NCBI GenBank assembly: GCA_963750895.1
Contig: CAVVSD010000003.1
Span: 1 to 64,000, forward strand
DNA: 64,000 nucleotides
From: CAVVSD01 sp963750895
Lineage (GTDB): Bacteria; Actinomycetota; Thermoleophilia; Solirubrobacterales; Solirubrobacteraceae
Direction of reading: 5' to 3'
Shown: positions 8,587 to 15,460 of the stretch, piece after piece
Position numbering within the stretch: the first letter of the stretch is position 1
Layout: each line of letters opens with the position of its first letter
Program-made: the position numbers and the translations under genes
Notes under the pieces: model-generated
What the model saw: the letters and a program-made list of their open reading frames with translations, nothing else
The model's database searches: none
What the model was told of the DNA's origin: nothing

Positions 8587-9930
8587 ATGGCGTCGTACGA
8601 CCTTTCGATCGTGAACGCTGACGTCGTCCTGCCTGGCGGAGAGCCGGCGCGGGTGGACATCGGCGTGCGCGACGGCCGCATCGCCGCGATCGCCGCGGGA
8701 GGGATCGAGGCCGAGCGGACGCTGGACGCGACCGGCCTGGTCGTCCTTCCCGGGCTCGTCGACGAGCACTTCCACGTCTTCCGCGGCTACCCGTGGGAGA
8801 CGTACGAGAACGCCACACGGGCGGCGATCAAGGGCGGCGTGACCTCCGTGGTCGACATGCCGCTGGACAACCCGCCGACGCTCACCGCGGCGCGCCTACG
8901 GGACAAGCTCGACGCGATCGCGAACGCGTGCCACGTCGACTACGCGTGCTTCGGCGGCTATCTCGCCGAGGACCCCGACGAGATGGCGCGGATGGCCGAG
9001 GCCGGTGCGTCGGCGTTCAAGCTGTTCACCGGCGGCGTGGCGCCGCCCGGCATGTACCCCGGCGTGGACGATGGGCAGCTGCTCGACGCGCTGCGCCGCG
9101 CGGCGGCGCTCGGCCGGCCGACGACGGTCCACTCCGAGAACCCCGGGATGGTCGACTTCGAGACCGCGCGCATGCAGGCCGAGGGCCGCGACGACCTCGG
9201 AGCCTGGGACGACGCACGGCCCTGGTTCAGCGAGACGGCCGCGGCGCAGACGGTCGCGCTCGCCGCACACGCGGCCGGGGCGCGTGTGGTCATCGCGCAC
9301 GTCAGCTCCCCGGAGACGGTCGATGCGATCGACGACGCCCGGCGGCGCGGCGCGGACGTCTGGGCCGAGACGTGCCACCACTACCTGTGCACGACGCGCG
9401 AGGCGTGCGAGGGCGACCTCCGCAACAAGTGGAACCCGCCGACGCGCAGGGCGGCCTCGGTCGACCGCCTGTGGGAGCACGTGCGCGAGGGACGCATCCA
9501 CACGGTCGGCAGCGACCACGCCCCGCTGCCCAAGGCGGACGGCGCGACGGTGTGGACGATGCCGCCCGGGTCCGGCAACGGCGCCGAGCTGATGTTCCCC
9601 GTGTTCGCGACACAGGCGCTGCACGAGCGCGACGTCTCGCTCGGGCGGATCGCCGAGCTCATGTCCACGGCTCCGGCGCGGCTGTTCGGCCTCGCCCCGC
9701 GCAAGGGCGCCATCCGGATCGGCGCCGACGCGGACTTCGCGATCGTGGAGACGAACGGGCGCAAGGTGCTCGACGCGAACGACCTCGAGTACCACGACCA
9801 GGAGCGCTGGTCGCCGTTCGACGGGATGGAGCTGCGGGTCTATCCCGTCTACACCGTGCTGGGCGGCCGAGTCGCCTTCGCGGAGGGCGAGGTGCTCGGC
9901 GCGCCCGGCGACGGTTCCTTCCTCGGGTGA
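8587..9930 (+). CDS. Cyclic amidohydrolase (allantoinase / dihydropyrimidinase-like)
   Basis: This 447-residue binuclear metal-dependent ring-opening amidohydrolase carries the complete ligand set: His61 and His63 (DEHFH), a lysine likely carboxylated, Lys145 (AFKLFTGG), His182 (TVHSEN), His238 (VIAHVSS) and Asp310 (GSDHAP). ATG 8587 is chosen because it follows a GGAGCGGAGGAG binding site at good spacing and begins the conserved beta-strand domain; an upstream in-frame ATG at 8524 would add 21 unconserved residues. It is divergent from the M20 amidase operon and would supply N-carbamoyl products to it. Allantoin, dihydropyrimidine or hydantoin remain possible substrates. Confidence 0.9.
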   Translation: MASYDLSIVNADVVLPGGEPARVDIGVRDGRIAAIAAGGIEAERTLDATGLVVLPGLVDEHFHVFRGYPWETYENATRAAIKGGVTSVVDMPLDNPPTLTAARLRDKLDAIANACHVDYACFGGYLAEDPDEMARMAEAGASAFKLFTGGVAPPGMYPGVDDGQLLDALRRAAALGRPTTVHSENPGMVDFETARMQAEGRDDLGAWDDARPWFSETAAAQTVALAAHAAGARVVIAHVSSPETVDAIDDARRRGADVWAETCHHYLCTTREACEGDLRNKWNPPTRRAASVDRLWEHVREGRIHTVGSDHAPLPKADGATVWTMPPGSGNGAELMFPVFATQALHERDVSLGRIAELMSTAPARLFGLAPRKGAIRIGADADFAIVETNGRKVLDANDLEYHDQERWSPFDGMELRVYPVYTVLGGRVAFAEGEVLGAPGDGSFLG

Positions 9931-9931
9931 C

Positions 9932-10258
9932 TCAGGGATGGTTGGGCGGGTACGGATCCGGCGGGCGGGTGACCTTCGCCAGGTCCTTCTTCGTGCACGT
10001 CCGGAGCTCCGGCGCGGGCCCGTCGGTCCCCGTCTTGATGTAGCGGTCGGGGACGAAGTACGTGTCGCTCCTCGGCGATCGCCTCCTCGCCCGTGTTTGG
10101 CGTCAGCGACCGTCGAGGTCGGCGGTCACGGGATACGTCGGCCGGTGATCGGGATGCGGCTTGGCCTGGGCGGCCTGCGCGCCGGCGAGGCCGACGGCGG
10201 CGGTGACCAGCACGGCTGCGAGCCTGCCGGTTCGGTGTCTCGGTGTCGATGTGGTCAT
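9932..10258 (-). pseudogene. Small secreted protein interrupted by two frame changes
   Basis: The N-terminal 51 codons (10258 down to the TGA at 10103-10105) encode a signal peptide: TTSTPRHRTGRLAAVLV, an alanine-rich core, and AQA before KPHPDHRP. After the TGA the normal third-position GC pattern continues in a different frame for about 40 bases (TPNTGEEAIAEE). It then returns to the first frame for a convincing tail, SDTYFVPDRYIKTG to PPDPYPPNHP, ending at 9932. Two compensating indels would restore a single protein of about 108 residues. Either the gene is degraded or both indels are sequence errors. Function is unknown. Confidence 0.55.
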
Positions 10259-10291
10259 CACACCCACTGCAGAGGCACCGACCCCCCGGGG

Positions 10292-10711
10292 TTATTCCGT
10301 GATCTGCGCGCCGATCCGCTCGGCGACCTCGGCAGCCTCCTCGTCGGAGGCGTACGTCGTCCGCGGCCAGAAGAACCCGCGCAGCCCGTCCTTGCGGTTG
10401 CGCGGCACCACGTGGACGTGGAGGTGCGGGACGCTCTGGCTCACGACGTTGTTGGCCGCGGTGAAGATGCCCGTCGACGCCATGGCCGCCTGCACGGCGC
10501 GCGCGAGATCCTGGGTGCGCTCCGCGAGCGGGCCGAGCATGTCCCGGGGCGCGTCCATGATCGTGACGACGTGCTCGCGTGGCACGAGCAGCACGTGACC
10601 GGGGAAGAGCGGCCGGGCGTCCAGGAACGCGACGAAGTCGTCGTCCTCGAGCACGAGGTGCGCGGGAACCTCGCCCGCGATGATCCTGCAGAAGACGCAG
10701 CCGTCCGCCAT
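10292..10711 (-). CDS. HIT-family nucleotide hydrolase/transferase
   Basis: This 139-residue histidine-triad protein has a zinc-binding-type N-terminus (DGCVFCRIIAGEVPA, Cys5 and Cys8) and the HLHVHVV triad at residues 96-102. His98 or His100 would be the nucleophile attacking the alpha-phosphate of purine nucleoside phosphoramidates or adenylylated substrates. It is cytoplasmic. The start ATG shares one base with the stop of the upstream gene (TGATG), so the two are co-translated. Length and motif spacing match the Hint branch rather than dinucleoside tetraphosphate hydrolases, but substrate preference is uncertain. Confidence 0.92.
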   Translation of the reverse strand: MADGCVFCRIIAGEVPAHLVLEDDDFVAFLDARPLFPGHVLLVPREHVVTIMDAPRDMLGPLAERTQDLARAVQAAMASTGIFTAANNVVSQSVPHLHVHVVPRNRKDGLRGFFWPRTTYASDEEAAEVAERIGAQITE

Positions 10712-11391
10712 CAGGCGACGACCTCGTACAGCGGGGCCCGGCCGCGCATCCCGGTGGCGGCGATGACGTCGACCGCCCGCAGGCAGTAGACGAAGCGCTG
10801 CGCGAGCACGAGGCCGCACCGCAGCGAACGCGCGAGCTCGCGCGTCGTGAAGGGCTCGTCGCGCAGCGACTCGGGCAGCAGCCCCAGCGCGTCGCCGGGC
10901 GAGCGGAGCTCGACGCTGTCGAGGACCTCCACGAGCCGCCGCTCGCCGGGGTCGCGCCTGCGGCGCCGCAGCACGACGGGCTCCGGCGCGCGGATGTGGT
11001 CCTCCCGGCACAGCAGCACCTCGACGGTGAGATGCGGGTGCGCGAGCAGCGACGGGAACGCGACGAGCTTGTCGAACACCGCGATCGCGCCCGGCATGCG
11101 GGGCGAGCGCCGCTCGCGCACGACCTCGCCGTCGTCGTCCACCCGGAGGATGCGGCGCTCGGCCGGCACCGGGTGCACGATGCGCATCCGGTGGCCGTCG
11201 AGCAGCGCGTCGAGCTTCGGGCCCAGCGGGCCGAACCCACCGGTCTGCACCTCGACGAGCTCGCCGTCGGCGCGGACCAGGTCGATCACCCAGCGCTCGA
11301 TGCGCACCTCGGCGCGATCACCGGGCCGCGCGCACCAGTCCTTGATCGAGGCGTGCAGCGGCCCCTCGCGCAACACGCCGATCCCGGTCAC
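10711..11391 (-). CDS. Conserved hypothetical protein, nuclease-fold-like with C-terminal winged-helix-like region
   Basis: This 226-residue protein has no confidently recognised family. Residues 36-62 read IDLVRADGELVEVQTGG and then FGPLGPKL. The spacing Asp37...Glu47-Val-Gln49 resembles the D...ExK/ExQ core of PD-(D/E)XK nucleases, followed by the usual amphipathic helix. Residues 150-226 look like a winged-helix fold (FTTRELARSL). The GTG start lies 8 bases after a TAGAGT hexamer, consistent with a leaderless transcript, and the stop overlaps the HIT gene. The nuclease idea is inference; catalytic Lys is replaced by Gln, so it may bind rather than cut nucleic acid. Confidence 0.75.
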   Translation of the reverse strand: MTGIGVLREGPLHASIKDWCARPGDRAEVRIERWVIDLVRADGELVEVQTGGFGPLGPKLDALLDGHRMRIVHPVPAERRILRVDDDGEVVRERRSPRMPGAIAVFDKLVAFPSLLAHPHLTVEVLLCREDHIRAPEPVVLRRRRRDPGERRLVEVLDSVELRSPGDALGLLPESLRDEPFTTRELARSLRCGLVLAQRFVYCLRAVDVIAATGMRGRAPLYEVVA

Positions 11392-11399
11392 GCGAGGGC

Positions 11400-11405
11400 A
11401 CTCTA
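11400..11405 (-). promoter_or_regulatory. TAGAGT -10 hexamer, leaderless type
   Basis: TAGAGT on the minus strand ends 8 bases before the GTG at 11391. At that spacing transcription would begin at or next to the start codon. Confidence 0.5.
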
Positions 11406-11409
11406 GATC

Positions 11410-12249
11410 TCAGCCCGGCGGGCGGATGAACGTGTCGGGGTCGGGCCCGGTCCGCTCGCCGACGTCGAGCGTCTCGATCGCCTCCATGTCGGCGTCGGTG
11501 AGGTGGAAGTCGAAGATGCCGAGGTTCTCCTCGATCCGCGACTGCGTCACCGACTTCGGGATGACGACGTGGCCGAGCTGCAGATGCCAGCGCAGCACGA
11601 CCTGGGCCGGCGTGCGCTCGCGTTCGGCCGCGATCCCGGTGATGACCGGGTCGTCGAGCACCTGGGCCTTCGCCAGCGGGCTCCACGCCTCGAGCGGGAC
11701 GTCGAGGTCGGCGAGCTCCCGGCGCAGCCCCGGCTGCTGGAGGCGCGGATGCAGCTCCACCTGGTTGATCGCCGGCGTGACGCCGGTCTCGCGGATGATC
11801 CGCTCGAGGTGGGGCTGGTTGAAGTTCGAGACGCCGATCGCACGCGCCAGGCCCTGCTTCTGCAGCTCGATGAGCGACTGCCAGGCCTGGACGTAGTGGT
11901 CGTGCGCGGGCACGGGCCAGTGGATGAGGTAGAGATCGACGTGCTCCATCTCGAGCTGCCCCAGGCTGTGGCGCAGCGCCTTGTCCGCCTGGAGGTGGTC
12001 GTCGTTGTGGAGCTTCGTCGTGATGAAGACCTCGTCACGGCTGAGGCCGGCGGCGTGCACGGCCTGGCCGACACCCGCCTCGTTGCGGTACCCGGCGGCG
12101 GTGTCGATGTGGCGGTAGCCGGCGAGCAGCGCGCGGGTCGTGACGTCCGCGGTGTCCTCGGGCGGGACCTGGAAGACGCCGAACCCGAGCTGCGGGATCT
12201 CGACTTCGCCGCGCAGATGGATGCGAGGGATCGTGTGTGCTTCGGGCAT
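11410..12249 (-). CDS. Aldo/keto reductase
   Basis: This 279-residue NADPH-dependent carbonyl reductase has a TIM-barrel fold. The catalytic tetrad is visible: Asp in HIDTAAGYRNE, Tyr in the same segment, Lys in FITTKLHND and His in DLYLIHWP. The GVSNFNQPHLE and VIPKSVTQSRIEEN segments form the cofactor pocket. It most resembles the 2,5-diketo-gluconate/methylglyoxal reductase group. ATG 12249 is supported by a TAGCGT hexamer ending 7 bases upstream. It stands alone between a convergent-direction HIT pair and a divergent small gene; its physiological substrate cannot be inferred. Confidence 0.92.
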   Translation of the reverse strand: MPEAHTIPRIHLRGEVEIPQLGFGVFQVPPEDTADVTTRALLAGYRHIDTAAGYRNEAGVGQAVHAAGLSRDEVFITTKLHNDDHLQADKALRHSLGQLEMEHVDLYLIHWPVPAHDHYVQAWQSLIELQKQGLARAIGVSNFNQPHLERIIRETGVTPAINQVELHPRLQQPGLRRELADLDVPLEAWSPLAKAQVLDDPVITGIAAERERTPAQVVLRWHLQLGHVVIPKSVTQSRIEENLGIFDFHLTDADMEAIETLDVGERTGPDPDTFIRPPG

Positions 12250-12256
12250 CCCCCAG

Positions 12257-12262
12257 ACGCTA
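12257..12262 (-). promoter_or_regulatory. TAGCGT -10 hexamer, leaderless type
   Basis: The minus-strand TAGCGT ends 7 bases before the aldo/keto reductase ATG at 12249. Confidence 0.5.
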
Positions 12263-12312
12263 GTGGCCGGGGTACGCTCGTCGGTGACACATACGCAGAA
12301 GGGAGCTGCTCC

Positions 12313-12771
12313 ATGGCCGCTCACGTGATGGTGCTCGCCAACCGCACCGCTGCCGCGCCCGAGCTGATCGGCGCGCTTCTCCACCGCGCCGAGCGCGGTC
12401 CGATCGCCGTCACGCTCGTGATGCCCGCACCGGCGTCGCAGGAGCGCCTCGACGCTGCTCTGGAGGCGTGGCGCGCGGCCGGGATCGAGCGGTGCGACGG
12501 GACCCTCTCGGCGTCGGGCCCGCTCGAGGCGCTCACCGACCTCTGGGATCCGATGCGCCACGACGAGGCCGTCGTCTGCACCCTGCCCGGCGAGAGCTCG
12601 CGCTGGATCCGCTCGGATCTACCGCACTCGGTCGCGCGCTACACGGGGGTGTCGGTGCTGCACGTCGTCGCGCCGGACCCGGCTGCGGCGCACGCCCCGT
12701 CGCCGGCCCCGATCCACGAGAAGGCGGCGCTCGGGCCGCTGAGCGTCCTCTCGTGGGGAGGGCGTCACTGA
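12313..12771 (+). CDS. Small UspA-like hypothetical protein
   Basis: This 152-residue cytoplasmic protein starts AAHVMVLANRTAAAPELI, a strand-then-helix start reminiscent of universal-stress-type nucleotide-binding folds. A second strand (PIAVTLVMPAP) and a late one (VSVLHVVAP) support an alpha/beta sandwich. The typical UspA ATP-binding glycine motif is not evident. The ATG has a GAAGGGAG site about 9 bases upstream, and a TACGCT hexamer at 12273-12278 could be its -10 with a short leader. Function is unknown. Confidence 0.7.
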   Translation: MAAHVMVLANRTAAAPELIGALLHRAERGPIAVTLVMPAPASQERLDAALEAWRAAGIERCDGTLSASGPLEALTDLWDPMRHDEAVVCTLPGESSRWIRSDLPHSVARYTGVSVLHVVAPDPAAAHAPSPAPIHEKAALGPLSVLSWGGRH

Positions 12772-12777
12772 CCGGGA

Positions 12778-13122
12778 CTACTTGAAGAAGCGCTCCGATC
12801 GCTGCTCGCGGTCCGGATCGACCTCGCCGTCGCGCCCCGGGCGGCCGAAGCGCGCGCGCTCGCGGTCCTCGCTGAGGCCGACCTCCAGGAAGGCGAGCGA
12901 CACGACGAGCACGGCGGCGCCGCCGAGGAGCACGATCGCCCCGGCGCTGCGCACGATCGAGCCCTCCGAGGTCGCGGCCAGCACGGTGCCGACGGCGACG
13001 AGCGTGAGCAGCACGACGGCCCAGAAGATGCGCTGCCGGCGGGCCTTGGACGCCTTGCGCTCACGGTCGCGCGCCCCCGATCGGGGGTCGAGTCGTTCCG
13101 AGCCGCGAAGACGCTCGCTCAT
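12778..13122 (-). CDS. Small two-helix membrane protein
   Basis: This is a 114-residue hypothetical membrane protein. A basic N-terminal third (RDRERKASKARRQR) is followed by two hydrophobic helices at about residues 33-49 and 60-82, and a charged C-terminus rich in Arg/Asp/Glu. By the positive-inside rule both ends would be cytoplasmic. A minus-strand TAGCGT at 13132-13137 ends 9 bases before the ATG. It converges with the upstream small gene, stop to stop 6 bp apart. No family is recognised. Confidence 0.65.
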   Translation of the reverse strand: MSERLRGSERLDPRSGARDRERKASKARRQRIFWAVVLLTLVAVGTVLAATSEGSIVRSAGAIVLLGGAAVLVVSLAFLEVGLSEDRERARFGRPGRDGEVDPDREQRSERFFK

Positions 13123-13131
13123 GGCACTCTG

Positions 13132-13137
13132 ACGCTA
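13132..13137 (-). promoter_or_regulatory. TAGCGT -10 hexamer, leaderless type
   Basis: The minus-strand TAGCGT ends 9 bases before the ATG at 13122. Confidence 0.45.
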
Positions 13138-13176
13138 CCGGGCATGAGCCACCGTTCACAGGGGAACAACGAGGAC

Positions 13177-13759
13177 ATGGCCACTGCTGAACGACGGACC
13201 ACCACCACCGGCGTGTCGCTCGCGAAGGGTCCGGTCAGCATCATCGGGATGATCCTGCTCGCCTACGGCGTGACCGGGCTCATCTTCGGCGGCAACAACT
13301 TCGACTCGTCGCCGCTGGACGGGACCGTCAACGGCGACACGTGGCTCGGCATCGAGGGCAACGGCTGGTCGAACCTGCTGGCGATCGGCGCCGGCGGCGT
13401 CCTCATGTTCGGCGCCCAGCTGCACTGGGCCGCCAAGACGACGGCGATCGTCGTCGGGCTCGGCTTCGCCGCTGCGGCGATCATCGCGCTCATCGACGGC
13501 GGCGACGACGTCCTCGGCATCTTCGCGGCGAACGACGCGACGATCCTCGCCTGGGCGATCACCGCCGCGGTCCTCGTGATCGTCGGGCTGCTGCCGCGCG
13601 TCGGCCGCAAGACGGAGGAGACCCCGGTCGTGGCGACCACGGGGACGCCGCGGGAGACCCCGGCGGAGTCGCGGTTCGATCGCGAGACCGACCGGGCGCG
13701 AGCCCGAGACCCGGACGGCGGAGACGGTCGAGCAGCCCGTCAGGAAAGAGCCTCGATGA
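13177..13759 (+). CDS. DUF4383-like four-helix membrane protein, apparent frameshift near its end
   Basis: The protein has four hydrophobic segments (around residues 17-40, 65-85, 92-110 and 125-142) and a cytoplasmic acidic tail. The topology and the GxxNL core resemble small DUF4383-type membrane proteins. The printed frame runs on to 13818 and would overlap the convergent Ku gene by 78 bases with an atypical arginine-rich tail. Skipping one base near 13700 gives a tail (EPETRTAETVEQPVRKEP) with normal codon use ending at 13759, and a 3n+1 segment. I therefore give 13759 as the likely end. An ATG at 13144 is an alternative start. Confidence 0.6.
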
Positions 13760-14663
13760 GCTCCTTCTTGCTCATCGAGGAACGCCCGGGCACATCGCGC
13801 TCCTGCGCGCGCTCGTAGAGCTCCTCGCGCGTCAGCCCGCCCAGCTCGTCGTCGTCGTCGCCGCCGTCGTCCTTCTTGGAGATCCCGCGCGCGGCGTCGA
13901 GGCTCTCGCGCAGCGCGGCCATGAGGTCGGGCACCGGTGAGGGCTCGTCGACCTGGTCGGGCACGGTGATCGTCTTGCCCTTGCGCTTCTGGTCGACGAC
14001 GGCGAGCAGCCGCGCCCGGTACTCGTCCTCGTAGCTCGCCGGGTCCCACTCCACGGTCATCGCCTCGATGAGCCCGAGCGCGGTGTCGAGCTGCTTCTTC
14101 GGCGCCTTGCCCTTCGACCCGCTGTCGATCCCCTTCGTCGCGCGCACCTCGTCGTGCATGAGCATCGTCGTCAGCGACAGCGCGCCGTCGCGCGCCCGGA
14201 CGATCGCCCGGTACTCCTTCGTGCGCATGACGAAGCGCCCGAGGGCGGCGCGGTCGGTCTGCCCCATGACGTCGAGGAGCAGCCGGTAGGCGCGCAGCGT
14301 GCCGTCGTCGTCGCCGGCGGGGATGAGCAGGTACGGGTGGTCGAAGTGGATCGGGTCGACGTCGCCGAGGTCGACGAACGCGTCGATCTCGATCGTGCGC
14401 GTGCGCTCCGGCTCGAGCGACTCGAGCTCGTCGTCGGTGACGACGACGGTGTCGCCGTCGTCGAACTCGAAGAGGCGGGCGATCTCCTCGTACGGGACCT
14501 GCTTCTCCTCCTTCGAGCACCACCGCTGGACCTCGATGGGGGTGAGGTCCTTCTCGCGCAGCTGGCGGAAGTGGAGGTCGAGGTCGCGGGCGCCGCTGAC
14601 GAGCCGCACGGGCACGTTCACGAGGCCGAAGCTCAGGGAGCCGGACCAGAGCGAGCGGGGCAT
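13740..14663 (-). CDS. ku: Ku homodimer/heterodimer protein (non-homologous end joining), copy 1
   Basis: This is a 307-residue bacterial Ku protein. The core (about residues 1-250) starts SLWSGSLSFGLVNVPVRL and contains FVMRTKEYRAIV and the C-terminal KRKGKTI segment. It forms the DNA-end-encircling ring that recruits LigD in double-strand break repair. Residues 270-307 (LTREELYERAQERDVPGRS) form a SAP/Rho-N-like extension that can add DNA binding. It begins on the last base of the second Ku gene upstream, so both are co-expressed. No ligD is present in this window. Confidence 0.94.
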   Translation of the reverse strand: MPRSLWSGSLSFGLVNVPVRLVSGARDLDLHFRQLREKDLTPIEVQRWCSKEEKQVPYEEIARLFEFDDGDTVVVTDDELESLEPERTRTIEIDAFVDLGDVDPIHFDHPYLLIPAGDDDGTLRAYRLLLDVMGQTDRAALGRFVMRTKEYRAIVRARDGALSLTTMLMHDEVRATKGIDSGSKGKAPKKQLDTALGLIEAMTVEWDPASYEDEYRARLLAVVDQKRKGKTITVPDQVDEPSPVPDLMAALRESLDAARGISKKDDGGDDDDELGGLTREELYERAQERDVPGRSSMSKKELIEALS

Positions 14664-15427
14664 CAGCTGGCCTTCAGGCTCGCCTCGAGCGCGGCGAGCA
14701 GGTCGTCGGAGGCCTCGCGCGGCTTGGCCGGCTTGGGCTTGGGCGCCTTGCCCTTGCGCTTCTTGTCGAGGTAGTCGAGCACGTGGTCGCGGTAGGAGTC
14801 GGTGAGCATCTCGGGGTCGAAGTCGGTGTGCAGCGTGTCGATGAGCGTCCCCGCCATCTTGATCTCCCGCTCGGTCGGCTTGCGCTGCGGCGAGGGGATG
14901 TCGAGCTCCTTCGGGTCGACGAGCTCGTCGTGGAAGCGCATCGTGTGCATCGCCAGCACGGGGCCGATCGACCGGATCGCGACGAGGTACTCGCGGTTGT
15001 GGAACACCCAGCGCGCGATCCCGGCGCGGCCGGTGCGGTCGAGCGCGTCGTGCAGCAGCCGGTACGCGTCGTCGGCGTCGCGCGAGCCGAGGTAGTAGGT
15101 GCGGTCGAAGACGACGGGGTCGATCTCGGTGGCGTCGACGAACTCCTCGATGTCGAGCAGGCGGCTGCGCTCGCCGGCCGCGGCGTCGACCTCCTCCTTC
15201 TCGAGCACGACGTACTCGCCCTCGGAGACCTCGTAGCCCTTGACGATGTCGTCGTAGGGCACCTCCTCGCCGTCGTGCGCGACGCGCTTGTGCTCGATGC
15301 GCGAGCCGTCGGGCTCGTGCACCTGCTTGAAGCGAACGGTCTTGCTCTCGGTGGCCGAGTGCACCTTGATCGGGACCGCGATCGTGCCGAGGCTGATCGT
15401 CCCGTTCCAGATCGACCGTGGCGCCAT
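14663..15427 (-). CDS. ku: Ku protein, copy 2
   Basis: This 254-residue Ku homologue starts SIWNGTISLGTIAVPIKV and has the matching core segments ARWVFHNREYLVAI, FHDELVDP and DKKRKGK. It ends in a Lys/Pro-rich basic tail (KAPKPKPAKP) and lacks the SAP-like extension of copy 1. Its stop overlaps the copy-1 start by one base. Two divergent Ku genes in one operon suggest a heterodimeric ring, as known for some rhizobia and actinobacteria. Whether the two actually assemble together is inference. Confidence 0.94.
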   Translation of the reverse strand: MAPRSIWNGTISLGTIAVPIKVHSATESKTVRFKQVHEPDGSRIEHKRVAHDGEEVPYDDIVKGYEVSEGEYVVLEKEEVDAAAGERSRLLDIEEFVDATEIDPVVFDRTYYLGSRDADDAYRLLHDALDRTGRAGIARWVFHNREYLVAIRSIGPVLAMHTMRFHDELVDPKELDIPSPQRKPTEREIKMAGTLIDTLHTDFDPEMLTDSYRDHVLDYLDKKRKGKAPKPKPAKPREASDDLLAALEASLKAS

Positions 15428-15460
15428 GAGCGGACCGTACCCGCCGCGGCCACCGATCGA

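Noticed and set aside
13740..15427. Complete NHEJ locus
   Set aside because: Only Ku genes are present; no ATP-dependent ligase, polymerase or phosphoesterase domain is found nearby.
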